The position numbers were made by a program, and so were the translations under genes. The notes beneath the pieces were generated by a model. It was not told where the DNA came from. It did not search any database and was given only the letters and a program-made list of their open reading frames with translations. A DNA stretch of 64,000 nt from Variovorax sp. MHTC-1. GTDB lineage: Bacteria > Pseudomonadota > Gammaproteobacteria > Burkholderiales > Burkholderiaceae_C. Shown here piece after piece: positions 28,268 through 38,248 of the stretch (position 1 is its first letter; each line of letters opens with the position of its first letter). The stretch lies in the NCBI RefSeq assembly GCF_003984645.1, contig NZ_RWKI01000003.1, forward strand, positions 124,001-188,000, read 5' to 3'.

Positions 28268-29220
28268 ACCCCGAGCACGCCAAGCCCGAGGTCGTGGTGT
28301 TCGGCAGCCTCAACATGGACCTGGTGTTCCGTGTGCCGCGCGTGCCGGATGCTGGTGAAACCCTGCAGGCGCGTTCCTTCATGAGCAATCCGGGCGGCAA
28401 GGGTGCCAACCAGGCCGTGGCCTGCGTACGGCAGGGCGCCCGTGTCGCCATGGTCGGCCGCGTGGGCGACGACGCCTTCGGACTTGCGCTGAAGGCCTCG
28501 CTCGAAGCCGACGGCGTGGATGCTCGCCATGTGGCCACCGATGCAGCGTCGACCGGCGTGGCCTTGATCATGGTCGACGACGGCGCGCAGAACCGCATTG
28601 CGCTGAGTCCCGGCGCGAACGCGTCCGTCGGCACCGAAGACATCGGCCGGCTGCGCAGCGCTCTCGCGGCGGCGCGCATCGTGTCGCTGCAGCTCGAGGT
28701 GCCCATGCCGGCGGTGTGCGAGGCGGCGGCGATCGCGCATGCCGCCGGTTGCACGGTGGTGCTGAACCCGGCCCCCGCTCAGCCGCTACCCGACACGCTG
28801 TGGCCGCGGGTGAGCATCCTGGTGCTCAACGAAACCGAGGCCGCGATGCTGAGCGGCATGACCGTCTGCGACACGGCGAGTGCCGCCCGCGCGGCGGATG
28901 CCCTGCGACAGCGGGGTCCGGCGCAGGTCATCCTCACCATGGGCGGCGAAGGCGTCGTGATCGCCAACGCCGAGGGCTGCCGCCACTTCGCGGCCTTGAC
29001 GGTCCAGGCGGTCGACACCACGGCGGCCGGCGACACCTTCATCGGCGCGCTGTGTGCCGCGCTCGCGATGGAAGAGTCCGTCGATGCCGGCATCGCGCTC
29101 GGCATCCAGGCCGCGGCGCTCAGCGTGACGAAGGCGGGCGCGCAGGTCTCGATGCCCTATCGGCAGGACCTCGCGGCGCTGCCCGCGGTGCGGCAGCCGA
29201 GCCCGGTGGCGCCGCGCTGA
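28264..29220 (+). CDS. rbsK: Ribokinase-type PfkB sugar kinase
   Basis: 318 residues from a TTG overlapping the rpiB remnant stop (TTGA). PfkB signatures are NPGGKGANQAVAC (about residue 42) and VDTTAAGDTFIGAL (about residue 250) with the catalytic Asp. It phosphorylates ribose or a similar sugar. The frame is intact although the genes before it are decayed; translation may still depend on the remnant rpiB frame. Confidence 0.85.
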   Translation: MNPEHAKPEVVVFGSLNMDLVFRVPRVPDAGETLQARSFMSNPGGKGANQAVACVRQGARVAMVGRVGDDAFGLALKASLEADGVDARHVATDAASTGVALIMVDDGAQNRIALSPGANASVGTEDIGRLRSALAAARIVSLQLEVPMPAVCEAAAIAHAAGCTVVLNPAPAQPLPDTLWPRVSILVLNETEAAMLSGMTVCDTASAARAADALRQRGPAQVILTMGGEGVVIANAEGCRHFAALTVQAVDTTAAGDTFIGALCAALAMEESVDAGIALGIQAAALSVTKAGAQVSMPYRQDLAALPAVRQPSPVAPR

Positions 29221-29245
29221 GGCGGCTCAGGCCGCGGCCCGTCGA

Positions 29246-30220
29246 TCAGCTTGACCCGGCAGATCTCCGAGCCCGGGTGCTGACCGAAGGCGCGGGCGTT
29301 GCGAGCCGCGCCGGCTTGCCCATCGAATCCTCGAGGAATTGCAGCAGCGCCTGCACCCGCGCCGTGCGGCCGCGGCGCGTGGGAACGAGCGCCAGCACCG
29401 GCGCGCTGTCGAGGCGCCAGTCGACCATCACCCGCACCAGGGCGCCGCGCGCGACTGCCTCGGCCGCGTCCCATTCCGAGCGCAGCACCAGGCCCAGGCC
29501 CTGCTCGGCCCACTCGCGCGCAACCGTGCCGTCGTTGGTGGTGAAGGCCGGCACGATGCGCACCGTCTCGCGCACCTTGCGCGATCGCGAAGCATCGGCG
29601 CTCGGGCGATGGAAGTGCCACAGCGTCACGTCTTCGTCGTTTTCGCGAATGCTGATGCAGGCATGCGCCAGCAGCTCGCGCGGTTCGCTCGGCGCGCCGT
29701 TCCGGCGCAGGTAGTCGGGACTCGCGCACAGCCAGCGCTCATTGAAGGCGAGGGTGCGCGCGACCCAGGACGAATCGCGCACCGTGCCGATGTGTATCAC
29801 CACGTCCGAATCGTGCCGGTCGGGCCAGGGCGTCTCTCGCAGGTCCAGTTGCAGGCGCAGGCCTGGATGCAAGCGCGAGAAGCGCGCGAGCATGGGCGCG
29901 ATGCGCTGCCGTCCGTAGCCGAAGGGTGCCGCGATGCGCAGCGTGCCGGTGAGCTGGCGGTCATCCCGCTGGAAGGCCTGGGGCAGGGCGTCGAGCCTGG
30001 CGAGCAACTCGGCGGCCTCGCGCGCGAAGCGCTCGCCTTCGGGCGTCAGGCCCAGTCGGCGGGCCGTACGCACCGCCAGCGCCAGGCCGAGCGTGGCTTC
30101 CAGCTTGCGCAGGCGCATCGACAGCGCGGGCGGCGTGACGTTCAGGGCGCGAGCGGCGGCGCTCAGGGACGGCGCCTGCGCCAGGGCCGCGGCGAGTTGC
30201 AGGTCTTCGATGCGAATCAT
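29246..30220 (-). CDS. LysR-family transcriptional regulator
   Basis: 324 residues. N-terminal HTH is AQAPSLSAAARALNVTPPALSMRLRKLE, followed by a LysR substrate-binding domain. It is divergent from the D-amino-acid PLP enzyme gene and likely activates it in response to the amino acid. It reads toward ribokinase and ends 25 bp after its stop on the opposite strand. Confidence 0.9.
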   Translation of the reverse strand: MIRIEDLQLAAALAQAPSLSAAARALNVTPPALSMRLRKLEATLGLALAVRTARRLGLTPEGERFAREAAELLARLDALPQAFQRDDRQLTGTLRIAAPFGYGRQRIAPMLARFSRLHPGLRLQLDLRETPWPDRHDSDVVIHIGTVRDSSWVARTLAFNERWLCASPDYLRRNGAPSEPRELLAHACISIRENDEDVTLWHFHRPSADASRSRKVRETVRIVPAFTTNDGTVAREWAEQGLGLVLRSEWDAAEAVARGALVRVMVDWRLDSAPVLALVPTRRGRTARVQALLQFLEDSMGKPARLATPAPSVSTRARRSAGSS

Positions 30221-30240
30221 TCAGCCGAGCTTAACGATTG

Positions 30241-30253
30241 ATGCAGCCAGCAT
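30241..30253. promoter_or_regulatory. Possible LysR binding site
   Basis: ATGC-AGCCA-GCAT is a short dyad in the 119-bp divergent gap between the LysR gene and its presumed target. It fits the loose T-N11-A style of LysR boxes when extended, but is short; low support. Confidence 0.3.
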
Positions 30254-30339
30254 AAACCACGATCGGGGCGTGACTTCCTACAGTAGAGCCCATCGCCTGC
30301 GCTCGAGGGCAAGGGCGAATTCCTCGATTGAGACCCACC

Positions 30340-31485
30340 ATGACACCCACTTCCCACCCTCTCGCCATGCTCGACACGCCGTCGGCCATCGTCGACCTTG
30401 CGCGCATGCGGCACAACATCGAACGCATGCAGTCCCGCATGGATGCGCTCGGCAAGCGCCTGCGCCCACATGTGAAGACCACCAAGTGCACGTCGGTGGT
30501 CGGCGCCCAGATCGCGGCCGGCGCGCAGGGCATCACCGTGTCCACGCTCAAGGAGGCCGAGCAGTTCTTCGCCGACGGCGTGACCGACATCGTCTACGCC
30601 GTCGGCATGGCGCAGCATCGACTGCCGCAAGCGCTGGCGCTGCGGCGGCGCGGTTGCGACTTGAAGATCATCACCGACAGCCCGACGTCGGCGCGCCAGA
30701 TCGCGGAGTTCGGGCGCGCGCAGGGCGAGGCCTTCGAGGTATGGATCGAGATCGATACCGACGGCCATCGCTCCGGCATGCGGCCCGGCGAGGCGGACCT
30801 GATCGAGGTGGGCCGGCTGCTTCACGAGGCCGGAATGCGGCTGGGCGGCGTGCTCACGCATGCCGGTTCCAGCTACGAGCTCGACACGCCCGCGGCGCTC
30901 GCGGCCCTGGCCGAGCAGGAGCGCGCCGGCTGCGTGCAGGCGGCGGAGCGGCTGCGCGCGGCGGGGCTGCCCTGCGCGGTGGTCAGTGTCGGTTCGACAC
31001 CGACCGCGCTGTCGGCACAGGCACTGGACGGCGTGACCGAGGTGCGCGCCGGCGTCTACGTGTTCTTCGACCTGGTGATGCACAACACCGGCGTGTGCGC
31101 CATCGACGAGCTCGCGCTCAGCGTGCTCACCACCGTGATCGGCCATCAGCCCGAGAAGGGCTGGGCCATCGTCGATGCCGGTTGGATGGCAATGAGCCGC
31201 GACCGCGGCACGCAGAAGCAGAAACGCGACTGGGGCTACGGCCAGGTCTGCAGCGTCGACGGCGCGGTGCTGCCGGGCTACGTGCTGCAGGGCGCCAACC
31301 AGGAGCACGGCATCCTGGCGCGCGAGGACAAGGCTGACGCCGACATCGCGGCGCGCTTTCCGATCGGCACGCGGCTGCGCATCCTGCCCAACCATGCGTG
31401 CGCTACCGGGGCCCAGTTCCCCGAATACCACGCGCTGGACCGCGACGGCAGCGTCCACAGCTGGAGCCGCTTCCATGGCTGGTGA
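30340..31485 (+). CDS. Zn/PLP-dependent D-serine dehydratase or D-threonine aldolase family protein
   Basis: 381-residue fold-type III PLP enzyme. The N-terminal alanine-racemase-like domain has the PLP-binding LRPHVKTTKC (about residue 48), and the C-terminus has PNHACAT with His and Cys ligands for the zinc used by DSD and D-threonine aldolase. Overlap by 11 bp with a RidA gene favours a dehydratase, since RidA removes the enamine that such a reaction releases. D-threonine aldolase remains possible. Confidence 0.85.
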   Translation: MTPTSHPLAMLDTPSAIVDLARMRHNIERMQSRMDALGKRLRPHVKTTKCTSVVGAQIAAGAQGITVSTLKEAEQFFADGVTDIVYAVGMAQHRLPQALALRRRGCDLKIITDSPTSARQIAEFGRAQGEAFEVWIEIDTDGHRSGMRPGEADLIEVGRLLHEAGMRLGGVLTHAGSSYELDTPAALAALAEQERAGCVQAAERLRAAGLPCAVVSVGSTPTALSAQALDGVTEVRAGVYVFFDLVMHNTGVCAIDELALSVLTTVIGHQPEKGWAIVDAGWMAMSRDRGTQKQKRDWGYGQVCSVDGAVLPGYVLQGANQEHGILAREDKADADIAARFPIGTRLRILPNHACATGAQFPEYHALDRDGSVHSWSRFHGW

Positions 31486-31867
31486 AAACACGGCGCGCTT
31501 CATCTCGCCGCAGCAGCTGTCCGCGCCCGGCGGCCACTATAGCCATGTGGCCGTTGCCAATGGCTTCGTCTTCGTCTCCGGCCAGTTGCCCATCACGGCC
31601 GAAGGCGTGCGGCTCACGGACGCACCCTTCGAGCAGCAGGCGCTGCAGGTGCTTGCCAACATCGAGGCGGCACTGGCCGCGTCCGGCAGCGGCATCGACC
31701 GATTGGTGCAGGTGCGCGTCTACGTGGTCGACATCGCGCACTGGCCGGCCTTCAACGCGATCTATGCGGCATGGGCCGGCGATGCGCGGCCGGCGAGGGC
31801 CGTTGTGCCGACCGGCCCGCTGCACCATGGGCTGCTGGTCGAGATGGAGGCGGTGGCGCTGGCTTAG
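31475..31867 (+). CDS. RidA-family enamine/imine deaminase
   Basis: 130 residues, YjgF/RidA fold, with the conserved Arg region ARPARAVVPTG near the C-terminus. It hydrolyses reactive 2-aminoacrylate-type intermediates formed by PLP enzymes. Start ATG lies inside the end of the upstream PLP-enzyme gene. It ends convergently, overlapping the stop of the reductase gene by 3 bp. Confidence 0.92.
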   Translation: MAGENTARFISPQQLSAPGGHYSHVAVANGFVFVSGQLPITAEGVRLTDAPFEQQALQVLANIEAALAASGSGIDRLVQVRVYVVDIAHWPAFNAIYAAWAGDARPARAVVPTGPLHHGLLVEMEAVALA

Positions 31868-32754
31868 CCACGCGCCTCCAGCAGCTTCACCAAGGTGTGC
31901 AGCACGCGGTTGGCCGGTGTCGCGATGCCCAGCGCTTCGCCCTTGCGCAGCACGTAGCCGTTGAGGTGGTCGATCTCGCTGCGTTTGCCGCGCGCCAAGT
32001 CTTGCGCGGTGGAGGAGAACTGCGTGGGCATGCTCTGCGCGATGCGATCGACGGCGGCCCAGCTGTCGCCGGGCACGGTCACGCCGCTGGCCTCGGCCAC
32101 GGCCAGGCACTCCTGCACCACATCCCGCATCACGGCGTCCACGCCGACGCCCTGCACGAGCCGGCCGTAAGGCAGCTGTGAAATCGCCGACAGTGCGTTG
32201 TAGGCGCAGTTGAGGATCAGCTTGGCCCACAGCGCGCCTGCCACGTTGTCGGAGATCTGCGTCGGCACGCCGGCCTCGATGAAGAGGCGCGCGGCCTCAT
32301 CGCTGCGGGGCGACGGCGCGATGACCAGCTCGCCGCGGCCGTGGTGCCTGACATGGCCCGGTCCCGCCATCTCGGTCGCGACATACACCACCGTCGCAGC
32401 GACCTGCTGGCGCAGTGCGTCCTGCAGCCGCTCGGCGTTGTCGACGCCGTTCTGCAGCGTGAGCACCAGCGCGTCCGGCATCAGGTGCGGGCCCATCTGC
32501 GCCGCAGCATCTTCGGTGTCGGTGGACTTGACGCAGAACAGCACCAGCTGCGCGCCCTGCACGGCGCTGACTTCCGTGCTGGCCTCGATCGGCACGTGCG
32601 CCTTGAAGGACTGCGTATCGAGCAGCAGGCCGTCGCGCCGGATCGCATCGACGTGCTGCGGCCTGCCGATCAGCACCACCGAATGGCCGGCGCGCGCCAG
32701 CATGCCGCCGTAGTAGCAACCCACCGCACCTGCACCCATCACCGCGATCTTCAT
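31864..32754 (-). CDS. Ketopantoate reductase family protein (2-dehydropantoate 2-reductase)
   Basis: 296 residues. The N-terminal Rossmann motif is MGAGAVGCYYGGMLARAG and the C-terminal ApbA domain contains KLILNCAYNALSAI with the family Lys and Asn. It would reduce ketopantoate with NADPH for coenzyme A synthesis, although genomes of this group carry several PanE-like paralogues of unknown substrate. Confidence 0.85.
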   Translation of the reverse strand: MKIAVMGAGAVGCYYGGMLARAGHSVVLIGRPQHVDAIRRDGLLLDTQSFKAHVPIEASTEVSAVQGAQLVLFCVKSTDTEDAAAQMGPHLMPDALVLTLQNGVDNAERLQDALRQQVAATVVYVATEMAGPGHVRHHGRGELVIAPSPRSDEAARLFIEAGVPTQISDNVAGALWAKLILNCAYNALSAISQLPYGRLVQGVGVDAVMRDVVQECLAVAEASGVTVPGDSWAAVDRIAQSMPTQFSSTAQDLARGKRSEIDHLNGYVLRKGEALGIATPANRVLHTLVKLLEARG

Positions 32755-32892
32755 GACCTGCTCCGCAAAAATCCTCTCTGCATGGTAGTGCCGTTGCGCA
32801 CATGACCTCCCACGTCATCGACCCGCGGTGCGCTCGCGACGACCATTCGTTCACCCCGCGCCGTTGCGGGCCTTGAACAGAAAGGAAATGCC

Positions 32893-33270
32893 ATGAACAC
32901 CGCCGCCCCCGATGCCGCGCGCATTGCCGAGCACTACATCGCCGTCTGGAACGAAACCGATGCCGAGCGCCGCCTTGCGCTGATCGAAAGTCATTGGACC
33001 GCCGACGCGCGCTACGTCGACCCGATCATGCAAGGCAGCGGCCGCGCGCAGATCAGCGCGCTAGTCGGCGACGTGCACCAGCGCTATCCGGGCTTCCGCT
33101 TCAAGCTCAAAGGCCAGGCCGATGCGCATGGCGACCACCTGCGCTTCTCGTGGACGCTGGGTCCGAGCGGCGCCGAGGACCTGATCGAAGGCACCGACTT
33201 CGTCCAGCTCGACGCGGGCAAGCTGCGGTCGGTCACGGGCTTCCTGGACAAGGTGCCGGTCGGCGCCTGA
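32893..33270 (+). CDS. NTF2-like (SnoaL-type) protein
   Basis: 125 residues with a single NTF2-like alpha+beta fold: AEHYIAVWNETDAERR, then WTADARYVDPIM, then HQRYPGFRFKL. This fold serves small cyclases, isomerases and binding proteins; no catalytic assignment can be made. AAGGAAATGCC upstream gives a ribosome site. It is isolated between panE-like and modC, both minus strand. Confidence 0.75.
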   Translation: MNTAAPDAARIAEHYIAVWNETDAERRLALIESHWTADARYVDPIMQGSGRAQISALVGDVHQRYPGFRFKLKGQADAHGDHLRFSWTLGPSGAEDLIEGTDFVQLDAGKLRSVTGFLDKVPVGA

Positions 33271-33273
33271 GGC

Positions 33274-34347
33274 CTACTCGAGGATCGCAACGCCCTTGAC
33301 CTGCGCATGCACGGCCGAGCCCACGCCAAGCCGCAGCAGCTCGGCCGACTTGCGCGTGATGCGCGCGAGCATGCGCGCGCCGCCGACATCCAGCCCCACC
33401 ATCACCTGGGCCGGCCCGTCTTCGGCGAGGTCCATCACGGTCGCCGGCAGGATGTTGAGCACGCTGGTTGCGGCTTGGTGCTGCAGCGTGAGGCTCACGT
33501 CGCGCGCCTGGATGCGAACCCGCACCGCCTGCCCCACGCGCGCGCCGCTGTGCGGCAGGCAGAGCGTTCCGCCCGCGAACGCGAGCTGCGTGAGGCCATA
33601 GGCGGCGTCGTAGCCCGTCACCACTGCCGCGATCACGGCACCCGCTGCATCGCCGTGCGCCAGCGGCAGATCGAGCCGTGTCATCAGCGCGTTGGCCGGG
33701 CCGCTCGCGGTCACGCGCCCGGCATCGAGCAGCACCAGGTGGTCGGCCAGGCGCGCCACTTCGTCGGGCGCATGGCTCACGTAGATCACCGGCATGTCGA
33801 GCTCGGCATGCAGCCGCTCGAGGTAGGGCAGGATCTCGCGCTTGCGCTGCAGGTCCAGCGAGGCGAGCGGCTCATCCATCAGCAGCAGCCTGGGGCTGGT
33901 GGCCAGCGCACGCGCGATGCCCACGCGCTGGCGTTCGCCGCCCGAGAGCGTGCCGGGCCGGCGCGCGAGCAGGTGGCCGATGCCCAGCAGGTCCACCGTC
34001 TGCGCGAGCGACACGCGCCGCCGGGATGCAGCGACGCGCTTCATGCCGTATTCGAGGTTGCGCCGAACGTCGAGGTGGGCGAAGAGCCGCGTCTCCTGGA
34101 ACACATAGCCCAGCGGCCGCCGGTGCGTGGGCAGGAAGGTGTCGCCGTCCTGCCAGACCTCGCCGTTGATCGTCACCTGCGCGCCCGGCATGTGCTGCAG
34201 CCCCGCGATCGCGCGCAGGCAAGTGGTCTTGCCGCAGCCGGAAGGGCCGAAGAGCGCGCTCACGCCGCGGCCGGGCAGGTCGAGATCGACCCGAAGCGAG
34301 AAGCCGGGGTGGTCGACCTTCAACTGCGCACGCACGCCATCGCTCAT
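33274..34347 (-). CDS. modC: Molybdate ABC transporter ATP-binding protein
   Basis: 357 residues. Walker A is GPSGCGKTT, signature [15 protein letters not shown], Walker [13 protein letters not shown], and the C-terminal TOBE/Mop domain (about residues 290-357) is typical of ModC. ATG 34347 overlaps the modB stop (ATGA). It energises molybdate import for molybdenum cofactor. Confidence 0.95.
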   Translation of the reverse strand: MSDGVRAQLKVDHPGFSLRVDLDLPGRGVSALFGPSGCGKTTCLRAIAGLQHMPGAQVTINGEVWQDGDTFLPTHRRPLGYVFQETRLFAHLDVRRNLEYGMKRVAASRRRVSLAQTVDLLGIGHLLARRPGTLSGGERQRVGIARALATSPRLLLMDEPLASLDLQRKREILPYLERLHAELDMPVIYVSHAPDEVARLADHLVLLDAGRVTASGPANALMTRLDLPLAHGDAAGAVIAAVVTGYDAAYGLTQLAFAGGTLCLPHSGARVGQAVRVRIQARDVSLTLQHQAATSVLNILPATVMDLAEDGPAQVMVGLDVGGARMLARITRKSAELLRLGVGSAVHAQVKGVAILE

Positions 34348-35018
34348 CGCCGCTGTCCCGTCGGATTGAGCGCATAGAGCGCCAGCAGCACGAGGAAGGA
34401 GAAGGCCACCATGCCGGCTGCCAGCCAGTGCGCCTGCGTGTACTCGAGCGCCTCGACATGGTCGTAGATCTGCACCGATATCACGCGCGTCCTGTCGGGG
34501 ATGTTGCCGCCGATCATCAGCACCACGCCGAACTCGCCCACCGTGTGGGCAAAGCCCATCACGATCGCCGTCAGGTAGCCCGGCCGCGCGAGCGGCAGCA
34601 CCACGCTCAAGAAAGTGTCGAGCGGCGAGGCCCGGAGCGTCGCCGCCGCCTCGAGCGGCTCCTGGCCGATGGCCTCGAAGGCGTTCTGGATCGGCTGGAC
34701 CACGAAGGGCATCGAATAGACCACCGAGCCGACGACCAGCCCCGCGAAGGTGAAGGGCAGCACGCCGATGCCGAGCCATTGCGTCAACGCGCCGATCGGA
34801 CCGCTGGGCCCCATCGTCACCAGGAAGTAGAAGCCAAGCACGGTGGGCGGCAGCACCAGCGGCAGCGCGACCAGCGCGCCGACCGGCCCCTTCCATGCCG
34901 AGCGCGTGCGCGCCAGCCACCAGGCGAGCGGCGTGCCCACCAGCAGCAGGATCAGCGTCGTCAGCGACGCCAGCTTCAGCGTGAGGACGATGGCGCCGAG
35001 GTCGGAGGCACTGGGCAT
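34344..35018 (-). CDS. modB: Molybdate ABC transporter permease
   Basis: 224 residues with about five membrane segments. The coupling EAA-type loop is [29 protein letters not shown], and [18 protein letters not shown] is the ModB signature. Lies between modA (13-bp gap) and modC (overlap). Confidence 0.95.
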   Translation of the reverse strand: MPSASDLGAIVLTLKLASLTTLILLLVGTPLAWWLARTRSAWKGPVGALVALPLVLPPTVLGFYFLVTMGPSGPIGALTQWLGIGVLPFTFAGLVVGSVVYSMPFVVQPIQNAFEAIGQEPLEAAATLRASPLDTFLSVVLPLARPGYLTAIVMGFAHTVGEFGVVLMIGGNIPDRTRVISVQIYDHVEALEYTQAHWLAAGMVAFSFLVLLALYALNPTGQRR

Positions 35019-35031
35019 GCAGGATCGGGGC

Positions 35032-35820
<789 letters not shown>

Positions 35821-35850
35821 AGAGTGTAGGCCCAACGGCACAATCCGCGC

Positions 35851-36606
35851 ATGGCATCTCCCCGTTTCGGCGACGCGCTCGGCCATGGCATGAGCGACAA
35901 GCGCATCGACATCCTGCGCGGCATCGGCCGCACGGGCAGCATCTCCCAGGCCGCGCGCGAGGCGGCCGTGAGCTACAAGGCCGCGTGGCAAGCGGTCGCC
36001 ACGCTCACCAACCTGGCCGGCGTCTCGCTGGTGGAGCGCGCGGTCGGCGGCGCGGGCGGCGGCGGCGCCGTGCTCACCGCGCACGGCGCGCAGCTGCTCG
36101 AACTGGCGGATGCGCTCGATGCGGCGCGCCGTGCCGTGCAGTCGCGTGCGGGCGCCAGTGCCGGCACTGCGGCGGCGCGGCTCTCGATCCGCACCAGCAT
36201 GCGCAACCAGCTGCCGGCCACCGTCGGCGCGATCGAATCCACCGGCCGCATCGTGCGCGTGCACATGCGGCTCGGCGGCGATGCGCAGCAGCCCATCGCC
36301 GCGCGCATTACGCAGGAGAGCGCGGAACTGCTGGGCCTGGCGGAAGGCATGGCGGCGATCGCGCTGTGCAAGGCGACCGCGGTGCGCGTGGAGCGCGCTG
36401 CGGCGCCGCGAAGGGTTCGGAGGAACCAGCTGGGCGGGGTGATCCAGGGCACGGCGCGCGGCGAGGACGGCGACGAGATCGCGATCATGCTCGACAGCGG
36501 CCTGCAGCTGGTCGGCTTCGCGCCGGCCGGCTCCGGGCTGCGCACGCGGCAGCGCGTCGTGGCTGCCATCGACGAGGCGGCAGTGGTGGTGGCGCTGCCG
36601 GGCTGA
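35851..36606 (+). CDS. modE: Molybdate-responsive regulator ModE
   Basis: 251 residues. N-terminal winged helix IDILRGIGRTGSISQAAREAAVSYKAAWQAV; C-terminal tandem Mop domains (RTSMRNQLPATVGAI and RRNQLGGVIQGTARGE). Mo-loaded ModE represses modABC. Divergent from modA with the palindrome between them, allowing autoregulation. Confidence 0.95.
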   Translation: MASPRFGDALGHGMSDKRIDILRGIGRTGSISQAAREAAVSYKAAWQAVATLTNLAGVSLVERAVGGAGGGGAVLTAHGAQLLELADALDAARRAVQSRAGASAGTAAARLSIRTSMRNQLPATVGAIESTGRIVRVHMRLGGDAQQPIAARITQESAELLGLAEGMAAIALCKATAVRVERAAAPRRVRRNQLGGVIQGTARGEDGDEIAIMLDSGLQLVGFAPAGSGLRTRQRVVAAIDEAAVVVALPG

Positions 36607-36613
36607 GTGCGGT

Positions 36614-37081
36614 TCAGAGTCCCAGGTCGCTCAGTCCGGGATGATCGTCCGGCCGAGGCCCCATCGGCCAGAAGAACTTGCGTTCGCTCTGCTTGATCGG
36701 CAGGTCGTTGATGCTCGCATGGCGGTGCGTCATCAAGCCGTGCTCGTTGAACTCCCAGTTCTCGTTGCCGTAGCTGCGGAACCAGTTGCCGGCATCGTCG
36801 TGCCATTCGTAGGCGAAGCGAACCGCGATGCGCGGGCCGCCGAAGGCCCACAGCTCCTTGATCAGGCGGTAGTCGAGCTCGCGAGCCCACTTGCGCTCGA
36901 GCAGCGCCTGCGCGGCCGCCCGGCCGACCGGGAACTCGGCGCGGTTGCGCCAGCGCGTGTCTTCGCTGTAGGCCAGCGCGACGCGCGCCGGGTCGCGCGA
37001 GTTCCAGCCATCCTCGGCCAAGCGCACTTTCCGGGTCGCGGTTTCGACGGTGAACGGAGGCAGGGGCGGGCGTGTTTCCAT
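36614..37081 (-). CDS. DUF1348 NTF2-like protein
   Basis: 155 residues of the DUF1348 family (conserved [22 protein letters not shown] and [22 protein letters not shown]). Function unknown; the fold is NTF2-like and it commonly lies beside TetR regulators. Here it is divergent from one, with two identical operators between. Confidence 0.88.
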   Translation of the reverse strand: METRPPLPPFTVETATRKVRLAEDGWNSRDPARVALAYSEDTRWRNRAEFPVGRAAAQALLERKWARELDYRLIKELWAFGGPRIAVRFAYEWHDDAGNWFRSYGNENWEFNEHGLMTHRHASINDLPIKQSERKFFWPMGPRPDDHPGLSDLGL

Positions 37082-37116
37082 GGCGGCGAATTCCTGAAGG
37101 AGATGAACGAGATGAT

Positions 37117-37170
37117 GTAGACAACTCTGTCTACATGGCCAGTCTAACGCACGTAGACAGGCCTGTCTAC
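37117..37170. promoter_or_regulatory. Twin TetR-type operators
   Basis: GTAGACAACTCTGTCTAC (37117-37134) and GTAGACAGGCCTGTCTAC (37153-37170) share GTAGACA-N4-TGTCTAC; the second is a full 18-bp palindrome. Centres are 36 bp apart. They occupy the DUF1348/TetR divergent promoter region and are almost certainly bound by the adjacent TetR protein. Confidence 0.88.
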
Positions 37171-37179
37171 AATGGCTTC

Positions 37180-37767
37180 ATGCCAAGCCCCACGACTCTC
37201 GAACTCAAGGACCGCCCCGCCGGCGAGCGCATCCTGCTGACCGCGCACGAGCTGTTCTACCGCGAAGGCATTCGCGCCACCGGCATCGACCGCGTGATCG
37301 CCGAGTCGGGCGTGACCAAGGTCACCTTCTACCGCCACTTCCCGAGCAAGAACGAGCTGATCCGCGCCTTCCTGGCCTACCGCCACGAGCGCTGGATGAA
37401 ATGGTTCGTCGATGCGCTGGAGCGCCACGGTGCGCACCGCGGCAAGGGCATCGATGCGCTGGTGCCCGCGCTGCGCGACTGGTTCGCGGATGCGGGCTAT
37501 CGCGGCTGCGCCTTCCTCAACAGCGTGAGCGAGCTCGGCACTGCCTTGCCCGAAGTGGTGGGGATGGCGCGCAGCCACAAGCGCGAGATGACGGCGGAGA
37601 TCGAGAGGCTGCTGCCGCCGTCGCGCCAGCGCGCGAAGGATGCACAGCTCGTCGCGCTGGCGGTCGACGGCGCCATCGTTCATGCGCAGTTCGACGAAAC
37701 GCCGGACGCAGCGCTGAAGACGCTGGACCGGCTGGTGAAGCTGCTGCGAAGCAGCAGCGAAGCCTGA
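37180..37767 (+). CDS. TetR-family transcriptional regulator
   Basis: 195 residues. HTH: AGERILLTAHELFYREGIRA and VTKVTFYRHFPSKNEL; C-terminal ligand domain unassigned. ATG 37180 lies 10 bp past the second operator; upstream in-frame starts would place translation through both operators, so this start is preferred. It likely represses itself and the DUF1348 gene. Confidence 0.92.
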   Translation: MPSPTTLELKDRPAGERILLTAHELFYREGIRATGIDRVIAESGVTKVTFYRHFPSKNELIRAFLAYRHERWMKWFVDALERHGAHRGKGIDALVPALRDWFADAGYRGCAFLNSVSELGTALPEVVGMARSHKREMTAEIERLLPPSRQRAKDAQLVALAVDGAIVHAQFDETPDAALKTLDRLVKLLRSSSEA

Positions 37768-37768
37768 T

Positions 37769-38119
37769 TTACAAGCCGGCCTGGCGCGTGAACGAGACCG
37801 TCGGCTTCTTGTAGGCGGCCGGCACCTCGTCGCGATAGAAGGCGCGGCGATCCAGGCTCTGGTACGGGTCGTGCGCCTTGGCGACCGCTTCCGCGCGAAT
37901 CGTGGCGCGGTCGGCGGTGGACGTGAAGGTCTGCGCGCCGGCGCTGGCGCCTTCGGCGTAGAGGTTGCCGGCGCGTGCGGCTGCGACGCCTTCGGCGGCC
38001 ACTTCCGAGCGGCTGGCCGCCGAGGTCAGGGTGTGCACGCCGTCATAGGTTTCCGCTTGCGCGCCGACTGCGGCCACAAGCGAAAAGGCAGCAGCGGCGA
38101 TGAGCTTCGAGGCATTCAT
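37769..38119 (-). CDS. Small secreted protein with internal repeat
   Basis: 116 residues with signal peptide (cleavage near AQA-E23). Two related stretches, TLTSAASRSEVAAEGVAAAR and TFTSTADRATIRAEAVAKA, indicate an internal duplication of ~20-residue helices. Probably periplasmic. Proteins of this type are common in Comamonadaceae and have no assigned function. Confidence 0.7.
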   Translation of the reverse strand: MNASKLIAAAAFSLVAAVGAQAETYDGVHTLTSAASRSEVAAEGVAAARAGNLYAEGASAGAQTFTSTADRATIRAEAVAKAHDPYQSLDRRAFYRDEVPAAYKKPTVSFTRQAGL

Positions 38120-38248
38120 TTCGGTTCCTTCAAATCGGTTGGTTGGTGAGATGAAGTTTGCGTGCGAAGGCGCTCGAAAAAACGCCGCGAAAAGAACCGC
38201 GGCGTTTGCGACTTGGAAACAATGGGACGCGCCGTCCCTCGGACGGCG

